Below are positions 17,296 through 25,202 of a stretch of 64,000 nt of DNA, piece by piece; positions within the stretch are counted from its first letter, which is position 1, and every line of letters begins with the position of its first letter. The stretch spans positions 1 to 64,000 of the forward strand of contig JABHNK010000055.1 of NCBI GenBank assembly GCA_018694295.1. The letters are read 5' to 3'. The notes beneath the pieces were generated by a model. The model saw nothing but the letters and a program-made list of their open reading frames with translations. It was not told the origin of the DNA and did not search any database. Both the position numbers and the translations under genes were made by a program. This DNA comes from Waddliaceae bacterium. Lineage in GTDB: Bacteria > Chlamydiota > Chlamydiia > Chlamydiales > JABHNK01.

Positions 17296-18338
17296 CGTAT
17301 AGGGTTATATAGGTATAGTGGTTTTCCCATAAGTTCTGGTGCTATCCCTGTTGCCGACATATCGATGGTATGTTCTACTGTACCGGTGAGCAATGGCGAG
17401 CGTTTCTCAAAGAAGGTATCTATCCAGTTTGATGTCTGCAGTTTTATCACCTGATATTCTTCAGGTTCTAGTCCTGCGGCGGTGGCGAGGGCTGTTAGTG
17501 TTCCGTCATATGTTGCGCCGCTTTCGTCGATGAAGCCTATTTTTTTTGCTTGTTTTCCAATGAAAATATTAGCGCCATATTCGTTGACGAGTTTCTTTTT
17601 GCTGACGGAAGGCCTTTCTTTTACGACGAGTGCGACGAAATCTTCGTATTGTGCGTCGATGATATTCTGGAAATGTGCATCCTCGTCTGGCGTCCATGGC
17701 CGTACTGAATTCATGGCGTCTTTTCCTTTACCAGAATATATTGTCTTGGCTTCGACGCCGACTTTTTCCATAAGCCCTGTGACGTTGAAGAACGGCGAGA
17801 ATATTGCTCCTACCGAGCCTATAAGGCTCATATCGGTGGCGTATATCTTGTCAGCGGCGAGGGCTATCTGGTATCCCCCTGAAGCGCATAGTGAGTCGGT
17901 ATATGCGTATACTGGGACGTCGTATTTCTCTTTATATTTTTTTATGGCGAGGTATATTGCTTCTCCGTCGGAGGCGATACCCCCGGGAGAGTGTATTGTC
18001 AGCATGATAGCTTTTACGCGGTCACCGTAAACGCCTTCGCGCGACTGTATAAGTTGTTCACACACTTTATCTTTCGTTAGCTCTTTCATTCCGACGACCC
18101 CTGAGATGTCGACGTTGAGGATAATTGGGGCTGTAGCATCGTGAATGACACGTTCACCTTCGGCATTAGGGAGTATTACTGGCGTCGGCGTGCTGACATA
18201 TCCTGTATCTCCTGACCCTAAGATTCCTATGATAATAATTATGGGAATTATAGCGGCGCCTATTCCTATGATACCAAAGAACGTCTTAAGGAAAGAACGT
18301 ATCGCCGAAGAAAACAGTGACTCGTGTATAAACTTCAT
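17292..18338 (-). CDS. sppA: S49-family signal peptide peptidase (SppA/SohB type)
   Basis: A membrane serine protease of the ClpP-like S49 fold that degrades leftover signal peptides. One N-terminal membrane segment (residues about 18-42, FGIIGIGAAIIPIIIIIGIL) is followed by a single protease domain: LNVDISGVVG, LTIHSPGGIASDGEAIY and YTDSLCASGGYQIALAADKI with the nucleophile Ser in SLCASGGY. SLIGSVGAIF is the next conserved strand. At 348 aa it is a single-domain form. It is first in the protease-polA-coaE-rho run, as CT494 is in C. trachomatis (recalled). Confidence 0.9.
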   Translation of the reverse strand: MKFIHESLFSSAIRSFLKTFFGIIGIGAAIIPIIIIIGILGSGDTGYVSTPTPVILPNAEGERVIHDATAPIILNVDISGVVGMKELTKDKVCEQLIQSREGVYGDRVKAIMLTIHSPGGIASDGEAIYLAIKKYKEKYDVPVYAYTDSLCASGGYQIALAADKIYATDMSLIGSVGAIFSPFFNVTGLMEKVGVEAKTIYSGKGKDAMNSVRPWTPDEDAHFQNIIDAQYEDFVALVVKERPSVSKKKLVNEYGANIFIGKQAKKIGFIDESGATYDGTLTALATAAGLEPEEYQVIKLQTSNWIDTFFEKRSPLLTGTVEHTIDMSATGIAPELMGKPLYLYNPIR

Positions 18339-18427
18339 AATCTCTACCTTGGATTTAAATTGTGTAAATAGATACAGTACATTGTAGAAGAGATAACATT
18401 TTTTTCAAAGGACAAAGGAGATATACC

Positions 18428-19486
18428 ATGTCGTTTTTTCAAGAATATACATGGGCGCTAAACGCCGCCATCGCTGTCGTTGTCGTGATATTCGCAAATA
18501 TCGCGCTTAAAATCATTCTGCAGCGTGTCGGTAAATCTTTAAAAGCACGGAAACACGGTAGTTCCAGTGACATCTTTATAGCGATACGTTCGCCGCTATA
18601 TTGTCTTATCTGGATTTTTACGCTTCTGTATATCGCCGACGTCATGGCATATAATATCTTGGGATTTAGCGTGTTGAAGCCTGAAAGCAAGCTCCTTCAC
18701 GTCATTGTCATCGTCATCGTGACGTGGTTTATCCTCAGGATAATAGGTTTAACGCGCAAGAGGTTTGCTCGCAAGGCGAGGAAGTCTTCCGACAGGCATA
18801 TGGTCCATACTACTGGAAGGCTTATAAGCATCGTCGTCATTATCATTGCTGGCCTTATCATCCTCGAGACTCTTGGTGGCAAGCTATCAACAGTGCTAGC
18901 ATTCGGAGGGTTAGGAGGTATCGTCATAGGTTTCGCCGCCAAAGACATCGTTGCTAATTTCTTTGGAAGCATTGTCATCCACATCACCAATCCCTTCTCT
19001 GTCGGTGATTTCATCGAATCTCCAGACCGTGACATCCAGGGGCACGTCAAGGAGATCGGGTGGTACCAGACGAAGATCATGCCACACCGTAAGCAGCCGA
19101 TATATGTTCCTAACTCTTTATTTTCTACGATAATAATAACGAACGTCGAGCGTATGACACACAGATTTATCGACGAGACTATAGGAGTACGATACAACGA
19201 CTTCACCAAAGTTCAGGGTATCGTCAAGGAAATCCGTGAGCACCTTAATAAGAGCGCCAATTTTGATACCGAGCAGCCGACATTCGTAACCTTCACACAT
19301 TTCGGCGAGAGCTCTTTAGACCTATGGGTGTCGTGCTATACTGTAACTACCGACAAAGCAGAATACTATGACGAAAAGCAGAAACTCCTCCTGAAAATCG
19401 GGAAGATCATCGGTGACCACGGCGCCGAAATCGCTTTCCCTACTACTACTATCGAAGTTCCTAACGGCTTTTTCAGTGACCAGTGA
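18428..19486 (+). CDS. mscS: MscS-family mechanosensitive channel
   Basis: A small-conductance mechanosensitive channel opening under hypo-osmotic stress. Membrane segments lie at residues about 11-33, 58-85, 92-112 and 130-155. The pore helix and beta domain are plain: AFGGLGGIVIGFAAKDIV followed by NFFGSIVIHITNPFSVGDFI. A cytoplasmic beta/alpha-beta domain follows. 352 aa, with an AAAGGAGATATACC ribosome binding site. The last codons (FFSDQ-stop) are made of the heptamer repeat CAGTGAC, so the annotated C terminus may differ from relatives. Confidence 0.93.
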   Translation: MSFFQEYTWALNAAIAVVVVIFANIALKIILQRVGKSLKARKHGSSSDIFIAIRSPLYCLIWIFTLLYIADVMAYNILGFSVLKPESKLLHVIVIVIVTWFILRIIGLTRKRFARKARKSSDRHMVHTTGRLISIVVIIIAGLIILETLGGKLSTVLAFGGLGGIVIGFAAKDIVANFFGSIVIHITNPFSVGDFIESPDRDIQGHVKEIGWYQTKIMPHRKQPIYVPNSLFSTIIITNVERMTHRFIDETIGVRYNDFTKVQGIVKEIREHLNKSANFDTEQPTFVTFTHFGESSLDLWVSCYTVTTDKAEYYDEKQKLLLKIGKIIGDHGAEIAFPTTTIEVPNGFFSDQ

Positions 19487-19509
19487 CCAGTGACCAGTGA
19501 CCAGTGATC
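19474..19509. repeat. Heptamer tandem repeat CAGTGAC x5 spanning the mscS stop (family C)
   Basis: Five units of CAGTGAC/CAGTGAT begin inside the last four codons of mscS. The TGA stop is itself part of a unit. Confidence 0.92.
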
Positions 19510-19609
19510 AATGCTTTTGCTATCCGTAAAAATTCCATTGCAAACGCTGTGCGATAAGAACTATAATGTGAAGATATAATTGTTTTTTAGGAATACTGTA
19601 GAATAATTT

Positions 19610-20146
19610 ATGATGATACATGACAAAGGCATATTTACCATCTCCAACATTCTTACGATAGCTCGTGCTCCTATGGCGATCTTCTTCCTCGTTGAGAATA
19701 GCATGGTGCGTCTTATCATCGTCGCCGTTGCTATGATAACCGACGGTATCGACGGATATATCGCCCGCAGATACAACATGGAAAGTCAGGTAGGACGGTT
19801 TTTAGATCCTATAATGGACAAATTTTTCGTCTTTTTCGTCCTTGCAGTCCTTGTCTCTGAGGGTCGCCTTGTGTCGTGGAATCTCTTCGCTATGGTCTTT
19901 CGTGACGCCTGCCTTTGTGCCTTTGGCGCATACGTAAGCATCTTCGGGACGTGGGAACGTTGCAGCTCATGTACAGGGATATGGCTCAGCAAGGTGACGA
20001 CAGCGTTTCAGTTTGCTATAATAATAGGCCTTTCTCTGGGATATATCTTCCCGGCGTATCTCTATATCTCCTTCATGGGCCTTGGCCTTCTTTCTCTTGG
20101 GGAGCTGTGTCTTTATTATAAAAGAACACCTATTATTAGCGAATAG
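19610..20146 (+). CDS. pgsA: CDP-alcohol phosphatidyltransferase (PgsA-like)
   Basis: Makes phosphatidylglycerophosphate, or a related phospholipid, from CDP-diacylglycerol in the inner membrane. The family motif DGxxARx8GxxxDxxxD is complete: DGYIARRYNMESQVGRFLDP. There are four or five hydrophobic segments. At 178 aa it has the normal size. Chlamydia has a pgsA just beyond the rho-polA-protease block (CT496, recalled), which supports the assignment over phosphatidylserine synthase. Two ATGs, 19610 and 19613, are both possible. Confidence 0.88.
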   Translation: MMIHDKGIFTISNILTIARAPMAIFFLVENSMVRLIIVAVAMITDGIDGYIARRYNMESQVGRFLDPIMDKFFVFFVLAVLVSEGRLVSWNLFAMVFRDACLCAFGAYVSIFGTWERCSSCTGIWLSKVTTAFQFAIIIGLSLGYIFPAYLYISFMGLGLLSLGELCLYYKRTPIISE

Positions 20147-20182
20147 TTATAGCGTATAGGAAGAGCGGATAGGTGATTTCTA
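20146..20182. repeat. Degenerate heptamer repeats of the TATAGCG type (family C)
   Basis: GTTATAGCGTATAGGAAG then GCGGATAGGTG directly abuts the pgsA stop and fills the gap to the convergent kinase gene. Confidence 0.5.
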
Positions 20183-20194
20183 TATGCTATTATA

Positions 20195-20800
20195 TTACGT
20201 CAAGGCGCATTCTTCGGCGATTTTCTCTCCACTGACAGTGGCGGCTATTGGGTGTATTTTTTCTGGGAGTCTGAAGTCTCCGAAGATATCGTCGGACTGT
20301 ATAACGTATAGTTTTTCTTTAATGGCGTCTGGGAGTTTATTGACATATACCCTGAAGATATCACGTATCCTGTTGCGGTATTGTATCGAGGTGGCGCGTA
20401 CGGCATCGACGGCGAAGGAGTCTGTGTCGCTGCTGGGTTCTACGAGGAAGATGGCGTCGTATTTCTCCATCCACTTCATCGCGGTCTTTTCTAGCTCGTA
20501 GAACTCTTCGCAGGTTGGGTTGCGCTCTGCCCAATAGACGAGCGGGTCCATTGGGCATCTGTCGGTGATTATGGCGTCGTAGTGTTGCGCTTCGGCGTCA
20601 AGCTCTTTGACTATCTGCGAATGTACTATCCACAGCTCGGTATTGTTGTTGGCGACCTCGTTTATCGGGAACGGACACTGTCGTGCCGTCTCGTTAAGGA
20701 CTTTGACATTATGCTGCTGCTGCTTGAAATATGCAGCGAGGAGGTAGCATAACGTCGTCTTTCCGGCACCGTGGGTGCCCGTGACAACGATACGTTTCAT
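20195..20800 (-). CDS. NadR/AAA_28-like nucleoside kinase or P-loop ATPase
   Basis: 201 residues beginning KRIVVTGTHGAGKTTLCYLLA (Walker A GTHGAGKTT at about 8-16). It has a later acidic motif ITDRCPMDPLVYW, which fits the DRxP-type lid/substrate region of thymidylate-kinase-like and NadR ribosylnicotinamide kinase domains. The neighbour upstream on the same strand (21 bp) is a small PnuC-like membrane protein. Since PnuC imports nicotinamide riboside and NadR traps it by phosphorylation, I infer an NAD-salvage pair. The NadR nucleotidyltransferase and DNA-binding domains are absent. Another small-molecule kinase remains possible. Confidence 0.75.
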   Translation of the reverse strand: MKRIVVTGTHGAGKTTLCYLLAAYFKQQQHNVKVLNETARQCPFPINEVANNNTELWIVHSQIVKELDAEAQHYDAIITDRCPMDPLVYWAERNPTCEEFYELEKTAMKWMEKYDAIFLVEPSSDTDSFAVDAVRATSIQYRNRIRDIFRVYVNKLPDAIKEKLYVIQSDDIFGDFRLPEKIHPIAATVSGEKIAEECALT

Positions 20801-20821
20801 AGCTAATACCTTATCTTATTG

Positions 20822-21073
20822 TTACGCTGCTTGTTTTGCGGCTTTGGCACTCTTCGTCCATGAGATTATGCCCCAGACTGTTAAGCCAAGATACACAGTA
20901 AATAAAAATGCAGATGCACTATCATGGTTATGGAAATAATGGAATGGTATCCAGCCTGTATTAGCTATTGCCCAGACCCATTGTCCTGTTACGTTTTTTT
21001 TAATGATAAAAAGATTCCCTGTTAAACTCAGAGCAGTAAGAAACCACGGCAACATTGTCATAATATCAGGCAT
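20822..21073 (-). CDS. Half-size PnuC-like three-helix membrane protein
   Basis: An 83-residue protein with three hydrophobic segments: about 6-25, 30-44 and 54-74. The wording TALSLTGNLFIIKK, GQWVWAIANTGW and LFTVYLGLTVWG is of the type seen in PnuC transporters (W-rich helix, then YLGLxxxGxxxW). Classical PnuC is above 200 aa, so this would need to act as an oligomer, like SemiSWEET proteins. The start at 21073 is chosen because AAGGAG is nine bases upstream; an ATG at 21079 lies too close to it. It is cotranscribed with the NadR-like kinase. Confidence 0.7.
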   Translation of the reverse strand: MPDIMTMLPWFLTALSLTGNLFIIKKNVTGQWVWAIANTGWIPFHYFHNHDSASAFLFTVYLGLTVWGIISWTKSAKAAKQAA

Positions 21074-21223
21074 AACCATTTTCTCCTTATTTTTGGATTA
21101 AAACACACGATTTTCCAAGCTTTAAAGGTACATGTTTTGTCCTTTTTTGTGAACAAAAAGATGCGAAAAATAACGATAAAATAAGCGGTCTTGAGGATCA
21201 AAAGGTTGAGCAAAAAACCAACG

Positions 21224-21285
21224 ACTATTTTACGACATATCGTAAAATAGTCCGGACGGTTTTACGATTCGTCGTAAAATGGTCC
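21224..21285. promoter_or_regulatory. Two tandem palindromes upstream of the toxin-antitoxin genes
   Basis: Palindrome 1 has arms ACTATTTTACGA and TCGTAAAATAGT (21224-21235, 21240-21251), a perfect 12-bp match round CATA. Palindrome 2 has arms GGACGGTTTTACGA and TCGTAAAATGGTCC (21254-21267, 21272-21285) round TTCG with one mismatch and one G-T pair. Both share TTTTACGA-N4-TCGTAAAA and their centres are 32 bp apart, close to three helical turns. They could be operators for the antitoxin or a structured RNA. They lie about 60 bp upstream of the best promoter. Confidence 0.6.
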
Positions 21286-21294
21286 TTGGTTTAA

Positions 21295-21328
21295 GCAAAA
21301 AAATAGTGGCTAATACCGCTTTTTTTAT
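21295..21328. terminator. Possible weak bidirectional terminator
   Basis: An A tract, AGTGG, CTAATA, CCGCT and then a T tract form a short hairpin extended by A-T pairs. It would isolate the toxin-antitoxin genes from transcripts coming from either side. It is weak in G-C pairs, so only tentative. Confidence 0.4.
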
Positions 21329-21344
21329 GTTTGCAATATTTCCC

Positions 21345-21373
21345 TTGCTTCTAGTATCATTTGATGCTATAAT
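21345..21373 (+). promoter_or_regulatory. Sigma-70-type promoter of the toxin-antitoxin operon
   Basis: TTGCTT (21345-21350) and TATAAT (21368-21373) are separated by exactly 17 bp, 25 bp before the toxin ATG at 21399. This is the closest match to consensus that I noticed in the window. Confidence 0.7.
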
Positions 21374-21398
21374 ATGATATATAACAACAAATATAAGC

Positions 21399-21776
21399 AT
21401 GAACAATTTCCCAAAACGCCCTACGAAGCGCGAGATCGACAAAAGGCTTAAAGAAGCGAGGGTGGCTTTGGAAGAAAGAAAGGGCTTTTTTGCCAATCCT
21501 TCAAAAGTTGTAGGCGAGCTTTTTGAATTAGAGCTTGAGAAAACAGAGGCTCTTTGGATAGTGTTATTGGATTTGCTCAAAGAAATTGAATTAAGCGACT
21601 ATTCGGGAGCTTCTCCCCCTCTCAAATCCTATGAGCCTAAGATTGCAAACTGCGAACTTTATGCATTTACATGGGAAAGTTCATTGCTAAAAAAAACAAT
21701 GTATTTGAAGTTCGCCATAAAGAACGACTGCTTTTACTATGTTTCTTTGCATCAGAGTAGACCAAAAACAAGGTGA
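21399..21776 (+). CDS. putative MqsR-like toxin (125 aa)
   Basis: A basic N terminus (NFPKRPTKREIDKRLKEARV) is followed by a helical region and a C-terminal sheet, ELYAFTWES then KKTMYLKFAIKNDCFYYVSL. The order and spacing of these last strands recall MqsR, an mRNA interferase of the RelE fold (its VYLKITVI...VSF end). Identity is low, so the call leans on the next gene, which has an MqsA-type zinc finger and a Panacea domain. The gap to the antitoxin is 4 bp. By eye the pair is more AT-rich than its neighbours, which suggests transfer. Confidence 0.65.
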   Translation: MNNFPKRPTKREIDKRLKEARVALEERKGFFANPSKVVGELFELELEKTEALWIVLLDLLKEIELSDYSGASPPLKSYEPKIANCELYAFTWESSLLKKTMYLKFAIKNDCFYYVSLHQSRPKTR

Positions 21777-21780
21777 TTAT

Positions 21781-22662
21781 ATGAACAAACAATGCTTGAA
21801 ATGTGATAGCACAGATTTTAAGAAAAAAAACATTCGATTCACCCCTGAAATTAAGGGTGAAACCGTTGAGGTTATTGCTCCGGCATACATATGTAAACAT
21901 TGTCATACGCCATTGATGGATAGTGAGCAAATAGACAGGTTAAGAAAAGAAACTTCCGACGCATATCGAAAAAATCATGACCTTCTCTCTTCTGCAGAGA
22001 TCATTCATTATCGTAATATTCTTGGGATGTCTCAGAAAGCTTTTGCAGCGTATCTTAGAGTAGGCGAAGCAAGCGTAAAACGCTGGGAAACATTTTTCAT
22101 TCAAGATGCCAGCCAGGACGAACTTATCAGATTAAAATGCGATCAACAGCGCGCTGAAGATAATTCATTAAATGTTCATTGGATTAATCAACAACCAGAC
22201 ATTTATAGTGGGAACGAGAAATTTAATTTCGAGCGGTTTAAAAATATTTTACTCATAATCGTTCAGAAGATCAATACGAGCAAGATTTTTCTCAATAAAG
22301 TTCTTTTTTACATTGATTTTGGTCATTTCAAAAAATATGGGAAAAGCATTACCGGAACTCGTTATGTTCCTTTACAATATGGCCCTTGCCCAGACAACTA
22401 TCAAGCTATTTTTCAACACTTTGTCGACCAAGGCGTATTAAAGTCTTTAAAAGGGCATCGATTCCATGCTAACATCGAACCCGACATGGGCCTTTTTGAT
22501 GACCAAGAAAAAGAAACTGTTAATGCTGTTTGCAAGCTGTGTAAAGAAGACAATGGCAAAAAACTTTTCGATCTTTCTCATCAAGAAAAGGGATTCAAAG
22601 AAACGCCAGACTTCCAATTTATCAGTTATGAATATGCCCGAGACTTAAATGTGACCATCTAG
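21781..22662 (+). CDS. MqsA-type zinc finger + HTH + Panacea (DUF4065) antitoxin
   Basis: This has three parts. Residues 1-45 are a YgiT/MqsA zinc finger (CLKCDS with Cys5 and Cys8, later CKHCHTP with Cys38 and Cys41). Residues about 75-105 are an HTH (RNILGMSQKAFAAYL, VGEASVKRWE). Residues about 150-290 are a Panacea/SocA-like domain (FKNILLIIVQK, KVLFYIDFGHFKKYG, YVPLQYGPCPDN). Panacea proteins neutralise many unrelated toxins (PanAT systems). The MqsA-like part probably binds the operon's own operator. The ATG at 21781 follows AAGGTGATTAT. A frame opening upstream at 21739 would overlap the toxin gene and lacks a ribosome site. Confidence 0.85.
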   Translation: MNKQCLKCDSTDFKKKNIRFTPEIKGETVEVIAPAYICKHCHTPLMDSEQIDRLRKETSDAYRKNHDLLSSAEIIHYRNILGMSQKAFAAYLRVGEASVKRWETFFIQDASQDELIRLKCDQQRAEDNSLNVHWINQQPDIYSGNEKFNFERFKNILLIIVQKINTSKIFLNKVLFYIDFGHFKKYGKSITGTRYVPLQYGPCPDNYQAIFQHFVDQGVLKSLKGHRFHANIEPDMGLFDDQEKETVNAVCKLCKEDNGKKLFDLSHQEKGFKETPDFQFISYEYARDLNVTI

Positions 22663-22676
22663 TGTTTAATAAAAAA

Positions 22677-22703
22677 AAAGAGCGGCTGATGCCGCTCTTT
22701 TCG
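22677..22703. terminator. Bidirectional rho-independent terminator
   Basis: A perfect 10-bp stem AAAGAGCGGC / GCCGCTCTTT (22677-22686, 22691-22700) has loop TGAT, a run of A on one side and TTTTCG on the other. It terminates the antitoxin gene on the plus strand and tRNA-Phe on the minus strand. Confidence 0.92.
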
Positions 22704-22706
22704 TTG

Positions 22707-22779
22707 TGGTCAGAGCCAGATTTGAACTGGCGACACAAGGATTTTCAATCCTCTGCTCTACCAACTGAGCTACCCGACC
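22707..22779 (-). tRNA. tRNA-Phe(GAA)
   Basis: A 73-nt cloverleaf on the minus strand. The acceptor is GGTCGGG with TCTGACC (two G-T pairs), the D arm has TAGCTCAGTTGG, and the anticodon stem GAGGA/TCCTT encloses loop TTGAAAA with anticodon GAA. The T arm carries AGTTCAAATCT. Discriminator A; CCA not encoded. Confidence 0.96.
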
Positions 22780-22822
22780 GAGTTGATGTATTACGATACA
22801 AGAAACGCTGTATTTTCTGCAA

Positions 22823-24811
22823 TCATTTTTCCGAATCGCTTAGTTTTTTCTCGCTATATAGCTGCACCATATCTTTTACGATATCGACGGCTTCGGCGAC
22901 CTGCAGGTCTGCGATGCCGTAGTCGTCGTTGCCTCTTACGATTTTATCTCCTTCGATAACTTTTTTGAAGAGCTGGTAGTTTTCATTTTCTTCAAGGCGG
23001 TGTGCGCTATTAATCCTTAGCTTTGGAAGCATCTCGCGCCATGTGCTGTCTTTTTCTTCGAGCGTAGGCATATAGTAGCTCCATAGCCATTCTTTTGCTT
23101 CTCCATCGACGTCTGACAGTGGGTCGATGAACACTGGAAGCACGCTATCTCTCGACAGTGGGTAATCGAGGAATCTTTCTCCTAGTTCTTCTTCGCTGAG
23201 AATCCCTGGTACGATGATATCGGCTTTAACACCTTCTATCTGTGTAGATTTCCCTGAAGCTGTGTAGTATCGTCCTACTGTGACCTTAAAGAATGCCGAT
23301 TTTCCGCTTTTGTCTGTTACTGTCTGGTGTTGTATCGATCCTTTTCCGTATGTTGTTTCGTCTCCGACGACGATTGCTGCACCGTAGTCTTGTAGTGTCT
23401 GTGCAACTATTTCTGCTGCCGACGCCGATGCCCTTGATGTAAGTATCGCCATAGGCCCGTCGTAGTATGTATATCCGTCGATATCGCGGAGGTATGTAGT
23501 CTCTTCATCGGCGTATTTCGAGACGACGACGACGCCGTTTGTTATGAAGAGCCCAGCAACTTTCACTGCCTGCATGAGGAATCCGCCGCGATTTTCTCTT
23601 AGGTCGAGGACGAGGCCTTTTAGTTCTCCTTTACTTTCGAGTTCTCGCAGAGCGTCGCGTATATCTTTTTCGCTGCTTATCGTCCCTGACGAATTTTCAT
23701 AGAAGGCGTAGAGTTTTAGTATTCCGATGATGCCATCGCCGAAGGCTTCGTATGATATATCGACGCGGTCTTCGTCTATCATGATACGTTCTCTTTTGAG
23801 CCGCACCTCGAAGAATCTGTCGTTGCCGTTACTTTCTTCTCTTATAAGTCCTAGTTTTATTTCTGTATTCTGCTGTCCTCTTATAAGTTTTAGGATATTG
23901 CGGAACGACATTTCGACGATGGAGATGCCATCGATTTCGACGATGTTGTCGTTGAGTTCAATCTTTTTGCTACGATATGCTGGGCCTCCTTCCATAAGGC
24001 GTACTATCGTTATACCTTCGAGGCCTTCCTGCAGTGCTACGCCGATACCTTGGACGCCTTTCTCAAGGCGCACGCGCATCTCGTAAGCTTCTTCTGGGCT
24101 GAAGAAAGCTGTATGGGCGTCGAGGCTTTTAGCAAGAGCTTTCAGTGTCGAGACGACGACGACGTGCTGTCGTTCTTTAGGGTCTTCGGCGAGGAGTCTA
24201 TCTTCGAAATCTCTTTGTCGGCGTTCGAAGAGGCTGAGGATCTTCTTGACTTCGTCTTCAATGGGCTCGCGTTTAAGAACTTGCGCCTGGTATTTCACGA
24301 AGTTAAGGATCCTTCCGCGCACTCTATCTTTAAGTTCGCGGCTATTATTAGTATATCCGTCATATTCCATAACGCTGTTATATTCTTTGGCGTCTTGGTA
24401 GATATCGTCGCGTTCTTTTTCTATCTCTTCGCGCCATGCTCTAGAGCGTTTTATCGCCTTACATACGAGGTCGTGAAGTTCTTCGTAGAAGGTGATCTCG
24501 TTATTTTTATATGCTGCGAGCATTTTTTTCAGGAACTTTTTGTCGGGATTTTGGTAGAAAGATATCTCGCTTTCTAGGAAATATATGTATAGAGGATCGA
24601 ATTGCTCTATATAGCTTTTCAGCGAACGTTTTAGTATCTCGGCGGTGACTTTTTTCTCGTCGACATGATATTCAAGGAGCTGATCCATGATACGTTCGAT
24701 ATCTTTAGGCTGAAGGTATTCTTCTTCGCCGGCACCGTCGTTGCCATATGCCATCGGCATCGCTGCCATCGTCATTATCACTGCAATAATCGCTGTCACC
24801 ATTCGCTTCAT
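22823..24811 (-). CDS. tsp: tail-specific C-terminal processing protease (S41, Tsp/Prc)
   Basis: A periplasmic serine protease that recognises C termini of substrates. There is a signal peptide (residues 1-23, ending PMAYG). An N-terminal helical region is followed by a PDZ domain (about 230-320, VQGIGVALQEGLEGITIVRL). The S41 core has LVLDLRENRGGFL, then the nucleophile region TSRASASAAEIVAQTL and the Lys in TTYGKGSIQ. At 662 aa it has the size of chlamydial Tsp (CT441 in C. trachomatis, recalled), there linked to outer-membrane and host-cell effects. tRNA-Phe follows it. Confidence 0.95.
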   Translation of the reverse strand: MKRMVTAIIAVIMTMAAMPMAYGNDGAGEEEYLQPKDIERIMDQLLEYHVDEKKVTAEILKRSLKSYIEQFDPLYIYFLESEISFYQNPDKKFLKKMLAAYKNNEITFYEELHDLVCKAIKRSRAWREEIEKERDDIYQDAKEYNSVMEYDGYTNNSRELKDRVRGRILNFVKYQAQVLKREPIEDEVKKILSLFERRQRDFEDRLLAEDPKERQHVVVVSTLKALAKSLDAHTAFFSPEEAYEMRVRLEKGVQGIGVALQEGLEGITIVRLMEGGPAYRSKKIELNDNIVEIDGISIVEMSFRNILKLIRGQQNTEIKLGLIREESNGNDRFFEVRLKRERIMIDEDRVDISYEAFGDGIIGILKLYAFYENSSGTISSEKDIRDALRELESKGELKGLVLDLRENRGGFLMQAVKVAGLFITNGVVVVSKYADEETTYLRDIDGYTYYDGPMAILTSRASASAAEIVAQTLQDYGAAIVVGDETTYGKGSIQHQTVTDKSGKSAFFKVTVGRYYTASGKSTQIEGVKADIIVPGILSEEELGERFLDYPLSRDSVLPVFIDPLSDVDGEAKEWLWSYYMPTLEEKDSTWREMLPKLRINSAHRLEENENYQLFKKVIEGDKIVRGNDDYGIADLQVAEAVDIVKDMVQLYSEKKLSDSEK

Positions 24812-24845
24812 AATCGTTCCTCGTTCGTTATGTAAAAAACTTTAT

Positions 24846-25005
24846 ACTGACGTTACGCGCTAATCTTGCTTTAGTGGCGTAGCGAAAGTGGTGAGATGCA
24901 AGTATTCCGATGAACCAAGCTCAGATAGAGCTGGGTGAGGAGGAATACGAAGCAGATTACCCCTTGCAGCACGCCAATAAAGTGAGAGTGGCGCATAATG
25001 TCAGT
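24846..25005. repeat. Repeat family B, long compound copy (160 bp)
   Basis: It begins ACTGACGTTACGCGC, then AATCTTGCTTTAGTGGCGTA, and ends, read in reverse complement, ACTGACATTATGCGCC with TCACTTTATTGGCGTG. The two ends are thus imperfect inverted repeats of about 44 bp round a 70-bp middle. It could be a pair of palindromes in opposite orientation or a tiny non-autonomous element. It lies between tsp and the PKA-like kinase, divergent genes 391 bp apart. The remainder of that gap shows only AT-rich leader sequence with TATAAT at 25173-25178. A short open frame across the copy is not considered a gene. Confidence 0.8.
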
Positions 25006-25202
25006 TTATATAAAAACTCTTGTAACAGAAAATCATACCGTCAACAAGTTTTTTCTTTTGAACACTCGTTATTGCTAAAATGTTGTGGCTGTCCAAAGAT
25101 TATTCCGCAATAATGTGTTAGCAGAATGGAAGGCTTTACTAAATTGTGTAATATTGTTTATCATTTTTGCTATATAATTAACAAAAAAGAGTAAACACTA
25201 TT

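Noticed and set aside
24910-25113. 67-codon frame starting inside the long repeat B copy
   Set aside because: It begins in the repeat's middle and runs into AT-rich leader sequence; no ribosome site and no domain.
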